Source: Fremontodendron californicum
Taxonomy: Eukaryota; Streptophyta; Magnoliopsida; Malvales; Malvaceae
Assembly: GCA_030761205.1 (NCBI GenBank)
Contig: JAULJL010000027.1
Span: forward strand, 6,391,001-6,455,000
Reading direction: 5' to 3'
Length of the DNA: 64,000 bases
The notes below the pieces were generated by a model. The model worked only from the letters and a program-made list of their open reading frames with translations. It ran no database searches and had not been told where the DNA came from. Shown here piece by piece: positions 1 through 10,544 of this stretch. Both the position numbers and the translations under genes were made by a program. Position 1 is the first letter of the stretch, and every line of letters starts with the position of its first letter.

Positions 1-1743
1 GAGAGTTGACAATATAAAGAGAAAGCTATATATGTAAGTGGGAAAGGTTGGCAATGGCATATAGAAAGCAAATGCTATGGGAACCCATTCACTGAGCAGT
101 AATGATGGGGCGCATATGGGTAGGACTCAGAACCCAAATACCCTTCCCTTCCCTTTGCTTTTCTTTCTTAATTATTCTCTCTTTCTTATATCTATATATT
201 ATAGGATGGTTGAATTGAAGAGACAAAATTCTATTAGCAACTTGCTTGCTTGTGCTGTTGTGCTATGATTTATCTTCTTCCTCTGATCCCTCTGACTGCC
301 CTTTACTTTGCCTGCCAATATCTTTTTAATTGTTCTAAGTTCTAACTTCCCCCCCAGTCCCCACTACTCTTGTTTATGTTCAAAATGGCAATCCTAAGAA
401 ATGTTAACTGCAGATACCTTTTCAGGTTTCAACCTTTTGCAATACTGTACTTACTGCCCTTTCACAATTTACCCAATGGTCATCAAATTTTAATGATGAA
501 ATTCAGGTAAGCATAAGGTCATTATCTCAGAGTAGTTAAATTTGGTAAAAGCATGATACATGTAAATTGAAAGAAGCAATTAAAAGAAACTTTGGTTAGA
601 AAGTGAAAACAGGAATAGTGATAGTAGTCATGATTAAAACTATGATTAATGGAAAGCTTTTAGAAAGAGAGTGGTAATGGTATACTGTTAAAAGATGCTT
701 GCTTTGACTGCAGTTTTTACTGAAACTTTACAGTGCGCATGGAATAGCATGAGCAGCCAAAAGGATGTCAGAGCTTTTCCCATACTATATAGAAAGATAA
801 CAACAAACTATATAAAAAATTAAATAAAAGATGATCAAATTATATATATACTATATAGTTATGATTCAAAAATGCTTCTCTGGTATCTCATGCTCCCCAT
901 CTGCAGAAATATGCTCTTACACACCCACCAAACTGACCAAAAAGCCTTATCTTTTTCAAACCACACATTACACCTCCTTTCAAATTCAACTTATGAAATT
1001 ATATTTTATTGAGCTACCCTTTTTCCTTATATTTTACATTATTTAAGTCCTAATAGAAAGTATTATAAAATTGCTCCTTTTTATTCTTCCTATCTATATA
1101 AGCATGCTTTAAACATAACACTGTGTAAATACTGTTTCCCCAGGGCAGTTCAAGGTAGATGAGATATCTTCCCTTTAACTCTATATAAATTTGTTAAGCG
1201 GTTAAGCCTACTTGACTTTTATTTTTGATTTCCTGGATTGCTTTCATGTTTATCTTTTTGTTGGATGATTTCTTGGGGCAATTTCTTCAAGTTTTATTTT
1301 TCCCTTGATACAGGACAAACTCAGTTGCCAAGACTGACGTTAGCAATGGTTGTTTTGTTCATGATCACAGTTTTCTTGATCAAGAATTAAAGAGGACGGT
1401 TAGTGCCAGTACCAGATTGTTCAGAAAGTGATATTAAGCTGAGGTTTGATCCAACTTTGTCTCTGTTAAAAGACTTACAGCAAATATTCCTCTCTTGTTG
1501 GCTTCTTTTGGCAAGCTAACCAGAGTGGCAGCGCTGGATCTGGTTTTGGTATGTACTTTTACTCGAAAAGTTATATCAACTATCTTTTCCTCTCAATTTT
1601 CTTTTATCCGTTGATAAAACACTATACAATAAAGTGATAAACTGCTATAGAACCTTCCAGTTATGTCAGGTTTACTCAAAGTCCTTGTCTTATAGATGTT
1701 GAAGTAATTTTATTTTTCTTTGGCTCAGAAAAAAGTTTCATCC
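1..1743 (+). promoter_or_regulatory. Upstream region and probable 5' leader of the bHLH gene
   Basis: No convincing coding region is visible here. The stretch is AT-rich with pyrimidine-rich patches. A probable 5' UTR intron runs from 1549 (GTATGTAC donor) to 1728 (acceptor TTTGGCTCAG), so the leader would join an exon ending at 1548 to the one holding the start codon at 1744. Short ORFs at 77-268 and 831-1046 have no recognisable content. Transcription start and TATA box could not be fixed. Confidence 0.4.
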
Positions 1744-3171
1744 ATGGATGGCTTGGGATGGGATGGCTCAGAAGTTCTAGCAAACTCATTGCCAGTGTGG
1801 AACAGTCAGCGAAATGATATAGAAGACAGTTTCTTAATTTCCAACTCGAATTCTTCCATGTATGGTGGCAAGATGGATCTGCCAGAAGATTTCTTCAATC
1901 CAATTCAAGAACTTCAAAAAGCTCAGCCATCTCGTGTGAATCCAGATTCAGATATAGTAAGCGAAATGGTTCCACAACCAGTTTCTGAACTAGATTCAGT
2001 AAACGTTGCCTCGAATATGATGCAGTACTGTCAAGGAGTAAGGTTAGCTGCAGACTACACAAGCCTCCTGAAATCTGCCAACTGGGAGGATGCTTTAACA
2101 CAAGAGTTTTGCTCTTCTCCTTTGATGAATAGAGCTTATGGTTCGAGCACATCAAATGCTTCAATTTCTGATATTGGCATGCCGGTTCACTCACAAGTCA
2201 TCAATGGTTTACGAAATGGAAAGGCTGCTGCTACAACAACAGGCTCTCTTGAGTCCCTTGATTGCTTCCTTTCAGCTACTAATAGCAACACTGATACATC
2301 AGTTGAAGATGATGGGATTTCCATGATTTTCTCTGATTGTAAAAAATTATGGAATCTTGCTGCTAGCAGTGCAGTTTCATCAGGAGAGTCTGAAAACAAT
2401 GGCTCAAATACGGGAAGCAAAGATTTCAATTGTCCAGTAAATGAGCTTGATGAAACAGTGTCCCAGAGTTCTTCGGATCGATACATCAATAATGTCAAAC
2501 TATCACAAACAAAGTCTAGTTCTTCAAAGAGAGGAAATTACCAAAGTGAGTTAAAAGTTGGTCTAAATTGTGGTTACTTCAATCTTCTTCATACAGACTC
2601 TTCTGCAATAGAAGGTGGTTTTAGGCTCATTCCTGAGAACCCACCGAAAGCAAAGAAAGCCAGATCAGAAAAGCGTCCTAGCTCATCGAACATCAATTTC
2701 CAACAGCCAAGTTCATCAATATCTTCTTCCATTGAGGAACCTGATCCAGAGGCCATTGCACAAATGAAAGAGATGATTTATCGAGCTGCAGCCTTCAGGC
2801 CTGTGAGTTTAGGCTTGGAAGTGATGGAGAAACCAAAGAGGAAGAATGTGAGAATATCAACTGATCCACAAACTGCGGCAGCAAGGCAAAGGAGGGAGAG
2901 GATAAGTGAGAGAATTAGGGTTTTGCAGAGGCTGGTTCCTGGTGGGAGCAAGATGGATACAGCATCAATGCTTGATGAGGCTGCAAACTATCTAAAGTTC
3001 CTAAGGTCCCAAGTCAAGGCACTAGAAAACCTAGGCCACAAGCTTGACCCAATGAGTTGTCCTCCTTCCAACCTTGCTTTCTCTTCTTTACCATTCAACC
3101 ACTCTCTCCCCATTCAAACACATAATTTTCCACTCCTAAACCCTAGTCATATCCACCACCCACAGAGTTGA
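1744..3171 (+). CDS. bHLH transcription factor, bHLH87-like (HEC/IND-related subgroup)
   Basis: A 475-residue nuclear transcription factor read from the first ATG (1744) after a likely 5' UTR intron. An in-frame TTG at 1720 would add eight codons, but it falls within the intron acceptor region and is not a credible plant start. The N-terminal 330 residues are Ser/Asn-rich with acidic patches and no known fold. The bHLH domain is near residues 365-430: a basic segment containing [12 protein letters not shown], helix 1, a [15 protein letters not shown] loop/helix 2 start, and helix 2 ending in KALENLG. The basic region has Gln where typical E-box binders have His, as in the bHLH87 and HECATE groups, so DNA contacts may be atypical or depend on dimer partners. 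The C-terminal tail is rich in Pro, His and Asn. The coding part is one exon. Homology to AtbHLH87 is from memory of the domain; the biological role is not deduced. Confidence 0.9.
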   Translation: MDGLGWDGSEVLANSLPVWNSQRNDIEDSFLISNSNSSMYGGKMDLPEDFFNPIQELQKAQPSRVNPDSDIVSEMVPQPVSELDSVNVASNMMQYCQGVRLAADYTSLLKSANWEDALTQEFCSSPLMNRAYGSSTSNASISDIGMPVHSQVINGLRNGKAAATTTGSLESLDCFLSATNSNTDTSVEDDGISMIFSDCKKLWNLAASSAVSSGESENNGSNTGSKDFNCPVNELDETVSQSSSDRYINNVKLSQTKSSSSKRGNYQSELKVGLNCGYFNLLHTDSSAIEGGFRLIPENPPKAKKARSEKRPSSSNINFQQPSSSISSSIEEPDPEAIAQMKEMIYRAAAFRPVSLGLEVMEKPKRKNVRISTDPQTAAARQRRERISERIRVLQRLVPGGSKMDTASMLDEAANYLKFLRSQVKALENLGHKLDPMSCPPSNLAFSSLPFNHSLPIQTHNFPLLNPSHIHHPQS

Positions 3172-4855
3172 AAAAACTATTGCAAAACCTATAAAGAATT
3201 TCTAACCACATGGTTCCTTAGTCATACTCATCATCCCTTTCATAATCCATCATTAATGATTAACATGCAAAAAACTTTTCCTAGCCTCAAAACAAGTACT
3301 ACTTTATTAGAAAAACTAATCCAAATCCTTTGATCATCATCATTTGCATCATTACATATCATCTGTAATCTAGAGTTAAAAACTCTTTCTAATGATAGAT
3401 TTCCTGATTATCACCATCATTGTATCCACCACCCAAGAGCAGATAGGGAGAGTTTTTTTTTTTTATCAGTTTCTATATGTTTCCAGGATTCTGTTTGCTG
3501 CTTCCACTCTCAAAATTAAGATAATTGGAGTGGAACAGCAAAAAGAAGGGTGGAAATAGCTTAGTTCTTGACAACCTTTTCATTTGAAAAAGGCTTAGCA
3601 ATTATAGCACCTATGATTAAGATCAAGGGCCAGAAAGTGATTCTGATCACTTTACTCTTGTTTAATATAATTTGTTTAATGTATTCTGATCTGTACTTAA
3701 AAGCTTTCTTTTTCTTGGAGATCTTTTATGGTGGTTCTTTTAATGTGTACTTTGTTTAGCTAACCAAAGCAAGAAACATTCTCTAAAAATCTGAGTCCCA
3801 AGCCAGTGGTCCTGTCTCCTTGACTCAATCCAAAGCGTGCTCTTGAAAACCACCCCCAATCTAATTGCTTAGCACATGTTTATGCTTCTTTTTTGGCAGG
3901 TGCATTTGTAATATATATGGTTATTAAACTCCTAATTCTGTTTTATACTTTATACAATCCCTAGAATCATCCAATTAATAATGTTTTCATTATGATGATG
4001 ATGGTGATGTGGGTATTTCATAAATCTTTAAATTCTTCAGCTTTGTCTTGTAAGGGTGATAAAAAAAGTGGGTTTTGATTGGATCAAATGGGTCTTTTTC
4101 GTGGCTTGCAAGTACATGCTAAATTTAGACAATCTGTTGAGAAAGGAGCCCTTATCTTTGGCTGGGTTTTTTGTTTGTTTGTCATTCAAGCTGACCACAT
4201 TTCATAGGTCTCAAAATAACCAATTTGCGTGTGCATAAGAATATTTAGAGTTCAAGTTGGGAGAATTGACTTTGTTTGAGCGGTTGTGATTGTAGCTCTT
4301 GCATTGGTTTGGACAGCTAGCTATATTTGCCTTGAGTGCTGACTACTGACTATTAGCTCAATCAAGGGAAATGTCATTTTCTTAACAGTGGGAACAGATA
4401 GCTACTCTGCTCTATTGTCATTGGCTTACTATTTATATTATCCAAATTCGAAATCTCAAACTATAAGTTTTTATTTAATATGAATATACTTAATTTTTTT
4501 TTAATATATTTGAAAGATTATGTTTTTATATACATATCCGAAATATTAAAAAAAAAATGAATAAAATAAGTTACGGTTTGCTCAAATCCTGTGGGTATTA
4601 GAAATGATTGGTCCTCACTTCTTAATCAAGGTTGGACATGAGGCAGAAAATGTGGACTTCCTAAAGTTTTGTCCAATGCACAATTTTTTCGCTTTTAGCT
4701 GCTTGTCGAATGCAAATCTTTGAATAAAGTTAGTTATGTTTTAGCCCCATAATGTTTTTAGTCCATTGTTTTCCAGTTTCATTCCGATTTCTATTCACAA
4801 TGGACACAGGTTTCTGTTTGAAACATTACATTGTCGATCATGATGGTCACAGCTG
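3172..4855. other. 3' UTR and intergenic DNA after the bHLH gene
   Basis: Contains the probable 3' UTR of the bHLH gene, AT-rich DNA, short A/T homopolymers and a few ATG/GAT-rich patches (about 3995-4012). No gene, RNA or clear repeat was recognised. It ends where homology to the second duplicated block begins. Confidence 0.5.
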
Positions 4856-5269
4856 ATCCCGACTTATATTATTTCGACTTTTTTTTTTTTTTTTTTAAAT
4901 ATAGATACTCAATGCATAAGCAACGAATATATAAACATAAAAATTTAAAAAAATTAATGTATTCGTATTGGACATATATTTATCTTTCCAACTGAAAAGA
5001 TTTGCGACTTTCATGATAAGAAAACTTGAATTACTGGCTCGAGTTTAAGTCAATAAGTCGATTTAATTGTGGTAGGGACTTGCTTCAACTTGCAGTATGG
5101 CAATTAAGTTTATTCAAACGTTTGAAACCGGAGCACCCTGCCATTTGCACAAATTCGCAACCAATAGAACTTATCCTGCATGGACATGGATTATAACTTT
5201 AATGTAACTTTTGCAAAAGCATAAATGCCATGAAAATACCTCCCCCACTCCCCCACCTAAAGTTGCAGC

Positions 5270-5515
5270 TAAATGTGCTCATGAGCCTGGCCGAGCCTAG
5301 GTTCGAAAAAAATATTTTTCTTTGTCAAGTCCATTTCGAACCAGCCTATAAATCCATTTTATTATTCATAAATTATTAAAATATTTAAAAAATTATTTTT
5401 ATATTAATATTTTATAATTAAATTTAAATAATTTTTTTAATTATTAAATAATAATTCGGGTCAAATCGATCCGAATTATAAATACTCTTATCCAAATTCA
5501 ACCTTTGAATAGGTC
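5270..5515. mobile_element. Small hAT-like or MITE insertion in block A
   Basis: About 240 bp present in block A but absent at the matching place in block B (near 50705-50730). It begins near TGCTCATGAGCCTGGCC and ends near GAATAGGTCTAGA, with an AT-rich middle and GGGTCAAATCGATCCGA near its right end. The ends resemble the TAGANNTGCTCA termini of other elements in this window. Exact ends and target duplication are unresolved. Confidence 0.45.
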
Positions 5516-6228
5516 TAGAACAAATCATGTTACAAGTAAGTAGCATCTAGCAAATTATTGGACTCTTTAACTTTAAATTTTCCTGGAGAAATCCAGTTCG
5601 GCTGAACTCTGAACTCAACTACTTCGCCCAACTAGACTAAAAACTTAGATAGTCCGTGATCTAACAGAATTGGTGTTTTGGGCTTGAATTTGGATCTACA
5701 TGACAAACGTTCCCCAACCCATATTAGATTCTTTCAGTATTATCTGTTTTTTTTCTTTTTTAATTTAAAATTGTACGATGAAATTTTAATCGTTAAAATT
5801 AAGAGTTTAACATTCTATCAACATATCAAACGTATGTCCACAAGTATTAACTCAGTTGAAAAAAGAAGGAACTCTCTTGTTAACCTGAGTTCAATTTTTA
5901 TAAGGCACTTTAAGAGTAAAATACTGAATGGTCGAAATTAATGAAGGAGAATGCAATCGCTCAAGAAAAAAAATTAAACTTACGCAAAGCCTGAGGATAC
6001 TCCTACTTCTATTATAAATGAAACCAACGTATGTTGGTATTATTTGTGTGCTTTTTTTTTTTTTTTTAATTTTTTAATTTGAGGTTGCCCAAGATTTCAA
6101 TATATTGTTAAACTCATTAGAAAAAAGAAAAAAATTATAAATATATTTCTTTTAGAAAAAGATACATGAAAGATTTATTAGTAATTTAAGTTTGCTAACT
6201 AGTCATAAATATAAATTCTTACCTTGAT

Positions 6229-6413
6229 ACCAACATTTGGTTGGTTGGAATGATTAGTGACTCCATCCCCTAGATGAGAACCAAGGTTCGAATTCTGGGA
6301 GTCTTCAATGTTGGGAAGCTTTACCATTACACTCCCGGTCCGATAGGGATTAGTTTTCTATCAACTATAAAAATGAGGATGGGAGGATACCTTGAGTTTA
6401 AAAAAAAATAAAT
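6229..6413 (+). mobile_element. tRNA-derived SINE with 15-bp target-site duplication
   Basis: An insertion of about 185 bp flanked by a perfect 15-bp direct repeat, AATTCTTACCTTGAT, at 6214-6228 and 6414-6428. Block B has a single copy of that 15-mer at 52005-52019 and no insert, so the empty site is visible. The body has a box-A-like start (GGTTGGAATGATTAG) and a box-B-like GGTTCGAATTC, as in tRNA-derived SINEs, and ends in an A-rich tail. No tRNA cloverleaf is present. Confidence 0.8.
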
Positions 6414-7214
6414 AATTCTTACCTTGATCTTAATTATGGTTTTCATAAATTTGTTTCTGAAAGATTTTTTTTATTAGTACACTTTTATCAATAGCCACTT
6501 GGCTAGGGCGTTAACATCTCCAATGTGAAAATTTTGCAAATATTGAAAGTAAAAAAATAGGGTTAATTTGAAAAACATCCATCAAGAATAGAATTATTCT
6601 TAAATGGTCTAATAAAAAAGAATTATTTAAAAAAAAAAAATAAAGAAATTAAAAATTGGTAAGAAAAAAATGGTAAAGACTTAAACACTCTTAAGATATT
6701 GATATCTTTTCTCTGAAACCCTATTTTTTTCCTTTTTCTTTTTCGACAGAAACACTATTTTTTCTTTCTTCTTTTTCGACTGAAATCCTGTTTTTCCTTC
6801 TTCATTTTCGGCTGTAACCCTAATTTTTCATGTTTCATTTTCGATCGCCCCTCTTCCCTTGCAACCTTCTTTTTTCAAGCATTTTGAATAAGGGTTTAAG
6901 TTTACCCTTTTAACTTTTATAGAACCAGTCGATGCCTCTTGTCTTGCCTATTATTATTTTTCCCTTTCTATTTTTCCTCAAACCCTACAATTTTACAGAA
7001 TTTAAATCCTACGAGGCTTGAGAGCTTCTTGTTCTACTACGAGCCGATAGCTTCAGGTGAGTCAACATTTGCTGGTTTTGAGTTTTAAAGTTTTGGATAT
7101 GAATGCGGAAAATTTGAATTATCATTTCTTTCCCCTCTTATTGAATGAGTTTGGTTTAAGATCTATTGTTTGGTTTCGATTAATTTTGTGGTTTTTGTTT
7201 TTTGTGCTTAACAG

Positions 7215-7549
7215 CCACTCAGACTCGAAATTAAGGTATGTGTTAATTTGAGTTCATTTTTACGTGCGGATTAGATCTTGTTATTTTGGTATGAATGTTT
7301 TTCAAATTGTGTGAGTAATGTTCTTAATTGTGATGTTTGGATCAGAGGAAACTTGCTCAAAGATCAGAGAGAGTAAAATCCATAGATCTCCATCCAACAG
7401 AACCATGGTAATTACTACCCATTTTTTCAGTTTCCCATTTTTTTTAATTTTATTATTGAAGACTAAATGTTATCTGTTGTAATTGTTATTGCAAGATTTT
7501 AGCAAGTTTGTATTCTGGAACTGTGTGTATTTGGAACTACCAGTCACAG
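7215..7549 (+). pseudogene. Captured 5' exons of a coatomer subunit beta' gene
   Basis: Three exon-like pieces with plausible introns: 7215-7235 encoding PLRLEIK, 7346-7407 encoding RKLAQRSERVKSVDLHPTEP, and about 7496-7549 encoding ILASLYSGTVCIWNYQSQ. Together they match the first ~47 residues of plant coatomer beta' (COPI coat, WD40 N-terminus). The initiator Met codon is missing directly before CCACTC (the sequence reads AACAGCCACTC), and the acceptor before ILAS is damaged. Retained introns show capture from genomic DNA rather than from mRNA. The fragment stops after the third exon. No product is expected to function. Confidence 0.8.
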
Positions 7550-8614
7550 GTATTGGAGTTTTATTGATTGTAATAATGCCTGTCAAATCTAGAAGCTTTG
7601 CTATGTTCCTTGTTAGTGAAATGCCAGAATATGGAAAAAATGGGTGAACAAGTCTATATATTTTATGGTTACAATTAATGTCTAAAATTTAGTTAAATAA
7701 CTATACTTGATTCTTTGAACACTTTTTTCCAACATTATGTTTTTAAATAGTGACGAAAAGAATCTTTATTTTATTCTTTGAAGCATTGTATCCACCATCA
7801 CAATGCACTTCCTTAGTGTTATGGGGCTATGTGAGAAACTATGATGGCATATTAGATTATTATTTTCCCTTTTAAAATTTTCATGGAACTCAATCAGTTT
7901 AAGTAATCCTTAATCCAGACTAGTTTTTATCCATTCTGCTTGGTCCAAGGCTTTTTTGTTTTTGAAAGATGTAGAGGTACTTAATTCTTAGTTATTTTTT
8001 TTCAAAAAAAAGAAAAAATAATTAATTATCACACCACCAAAAATGACATAAATGATAAAACTTACCAGTTACCAGTACCTCTCTCTTTACTTGGATTGAA
8101 AATTTTCTTTTATATTAGAGCAACCTCAGACCTATGTTGCTTATCTGACATAAAACAAAGTATGCTACTTGAATTGACTCTTTGTTTTTATTAGGAGTAA
8201 TTCCATTTCTTATTCCATTAATTCTTTTATGATAATCTGTTATCTTCATTTTAGTCTGACTCATCTTGTGGATATATTACCATCTACCATTCATCACTGA
8301 GCATCATAAACTGTAGCCCCTCCTTATGACTTTTGACTTGGTACTGGTAGTATCTTACAATCGTAAAGCATCTTCTGGCACCTCTCCATTCATTTAACTC
8401 ACTCTAATCTTACGAGTAAAGTCCTTTTTGAGTCCTCTTTAAGAGTAGTTGAACTTTGAGCCTCATTGATGAAGCATATCACTTTTACAAACTACTTAAC
8501 AATTACTCTTTTTACCCCAAGAACATGGAAAGAAATGAGTATGCTTGGATTGTGTTAGATTAATGCTACTTGTGATAGGTTCTTTAAGTCGTAAGAACTT
8601 ATAATAGATGTTAT

Positions 8615-8815
8615 ATTTTTTGAACAGGTTTAAGTTTAAGTTGTAAGAAAATTTATTTTAACTCGAATCATTTTATTCGATTCGACTTGAATTTCTTTTC
8701 ACTTGACTCGATTCGGTAAAATTTGAAATCGAGTTCAATTGACAAATTAGGACTCGTCAACTCGACTAATACGATTTTTTTTCACTCGATTCATTCGAAT
8801 GCTCACCCTATTGCT
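8615..8815. mobile_element. Small hAT-like MITE nested in the gene-capture element
   Basis: About 200 bp with subterminal ACTCGA/TCGACT-type repeats. Its right end reads GAATGCTCACCCTA, the complement of the TAGGGTGAGCATTC terminus common in plant hAT-like MITEs. The left end (near TTTTTGAACAGGTTTAAG) is weakly matched. Boundaries are approximate. Confidence 0.4.
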
Positions 8816-9119
8816 GAGTGCTTATTGGGTTGGGGAGAAGATTTTTATGGTTTGATTAATTCCTTATGATTGAACTAAGAAACTGCACCTAAATAAAAAT
8901 GGGTTAATCGGGTGATTGTTATAGAAATTATTTGAATTTTTTGTAAGACTAATGCGAAAGTTTTTAATTGATGCATAATTGATTATTTTAGGCTGATGCG
9001 AAGAAGTACTGTCTGCAACTCACTGCCCAGTTGATTTTGGATACACGAAATACGAAAAAAGATCGAGTTCTGAGCATGTTGTCACAGTAAAATTGTTAAG
9101 ATTTGGTCGATTTGTTATC

Positions 9120-9343
9120 ATGATTGGCCAGGTTGCTGGAAGTAGTAGGACTGAGAAACCTCTTCTTAAGGCAGGTAATGATTACCACAAGTTTAAGCTG
9201 AAGAGGAACTGCTGGCCTAAGGCGTATGGTATGGCCATGAACCCAGTTGAGCTGCTGCTGTTTTAGTTGTTGTTACTGCTGCAAGGAGGATTGGTCGGCT
9301 CAAAGGACAAGTTGCTGCTACTGCTGCTAAGGCTGATAAGGCA
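9120..9343 (+). pseudogene. Captured fragment of a 60S ribosomal protein L8 (uL2) gene
   Basis: From 9120 the frame reads MIGQVAG, then [17 protein letters not shown] and AMNPVE, matching the C-terminal third of plant cytosolic L8. A deletion then removes the conserved HPHGGG segment and the frame hits TAG near 9266. The end of the same protein (ARRIGRLKGQVAATAAKADK) resumes at about 9278-9343. Several residues are changed (VAGSSRTEK instead of the usual VAGGGRTEK). It is a broken passenger inside the TIR element. Confidence 0.8.
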
Positions 9344-9719
9344 TAGGCGTAGGATATTACTTGTTGTTTTAGTTGTTTTTGTTCTTTTAGCTTATTTTGT
9401 TTAAATTTTCAGATAATGGTACTATTGTTTGGAGTTGTTTTAGGGATGTTTATGTATTAAATTTGGATTTTCCAGATAACAAGTGAATGATGAATCTTTT
9501 TGGTAGTTATTTTTGAGACATGATATTAAATGTTGCATTCATTAAACGTGCTGGCAAGGAACCTCTAAAGCTATATCTGGGGTTGCAGAATCACTCTGCA
9601 TCTTGGTATTTTTTTAATTCTATCAGGCTTGGATTGTAGCACTGGTGATTTGCTGTTTTCCCTTAATAAGTAGAGCACCTAAAGCAAAGTTACTAAAATA
9701 CATGTTTATAATGTAAAAT

Positions 9720-10077
9720 TTAAGCTGTATATTGTTTTGCCTACATGTACATATTGTTGCCTACATGTACATACAACAATGCTATATGTACATATTGTTT
9801 TTTGGCCATGTACATATAAATGGACTTTTTTATTAAAATATTTTTGTCTAAAATTGTTATTTTAGATTACTTTAAAATGATTTGGGGATTAATTTTTTGG
9901 GATTTAGGGTTGAATTTAGGACAATAAAGAAACGTACGTATTGTTTTGCCTACATGTAAATACTGTTTTGCCTACATGTACATACAGCAATGCTATATGT
10001 ACATATTATTTCTTGGCCATGTACATATAAGTGGACTTTTTTATTAAAATATTTTTGTCTACAATTGTTATTTTAGA
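9720..10077. repeat. Internal direct repeat in the gene-capture element
   Basis: Two copies (about 9725-9865 and 9940-10077) of a segment containing TTTTGCCTACATGTA, TGCTATATGTACATATT, GGCCATGTACATATAA and GGACTTTTTTATTAAAATAT. The copies are largely identical. A related TGTACAT-rich patch lies near 11550-11600. No function is evident. Confidence 0.65.
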
Positions 10078-10412
10078 CTACTTTTATGTTTTGGGTTTAA
10101 ACCTTAAACTCAGAAAGCAAAAAAACCTTAATGTAATATTTGATAGTTCAATCTAATCAAAGAGAAAGAAAACAAACTGAAAAACATCCAAGTAATTGAA
10201 AGCACTGGACTAAAACAAATCCAACTAATACCATAAACACTGAATTGGATAATCGAAATTTCGTTTCATTCATTCCAAACATAGGATGTTCTAGACAACA
10301 CAAAAAATTAGAAAGTACAATAGTCCTATGTTCCTACCAACATCAACATTTTCCTACAACCAGAGTACACAAAGAAAGCTACATACACGAGAAATAAGAA
10401 GCAAAAACTAGA

Positions 10413-10544
10413 CTAAGCAATAGTCACACCAGCCAACAGCTTCTCAAGTTCCTCATCATTCCTTACAGCCAAAAGAACATGCATTGGAATGATCCTATTC
10501 TTCTTGTTGTCTCTTGTAGCATTACCAGCCAACTTCAAAACCTT
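10413..10544 (-). pseudogene. Captured fragment of a histone H2A gene
   Basis: On the minus strand this encodes [20 protein letters not shown] followed by [17 protein letters not shown] and AGVTIA, then TAG (10413-10415). It matches the histone-fold C-terminal half of H2A ([28 protein letters not shown]). The usual Arg-His (PRH) is changed to Met-His, and the N-terminal half is absent. Orientation is opposite to the other captured fragments, so the element gathered pieces from at least three loci. Confidence 0.8.

Noticed and set aside
1720..1743. N-terminal extension of the bHLH protein from TTG at 1720
   Set aside because: The segment overlaps a likely intron acceptor and there is no ATG; the start at 1744 fits the family.
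1895..2498. Minus-strand ORFs opposite the bHLH gene
   Set aside because: They mirror the coding strand of a well-supported gene and have no recognisable domain.
6229..6413. tRNA gene suggested by GGTTCGAATTC
   Set aside because: No acceptor stem or anticodon arm can be formed; the poly-A end and target duplication indicate a SINE.
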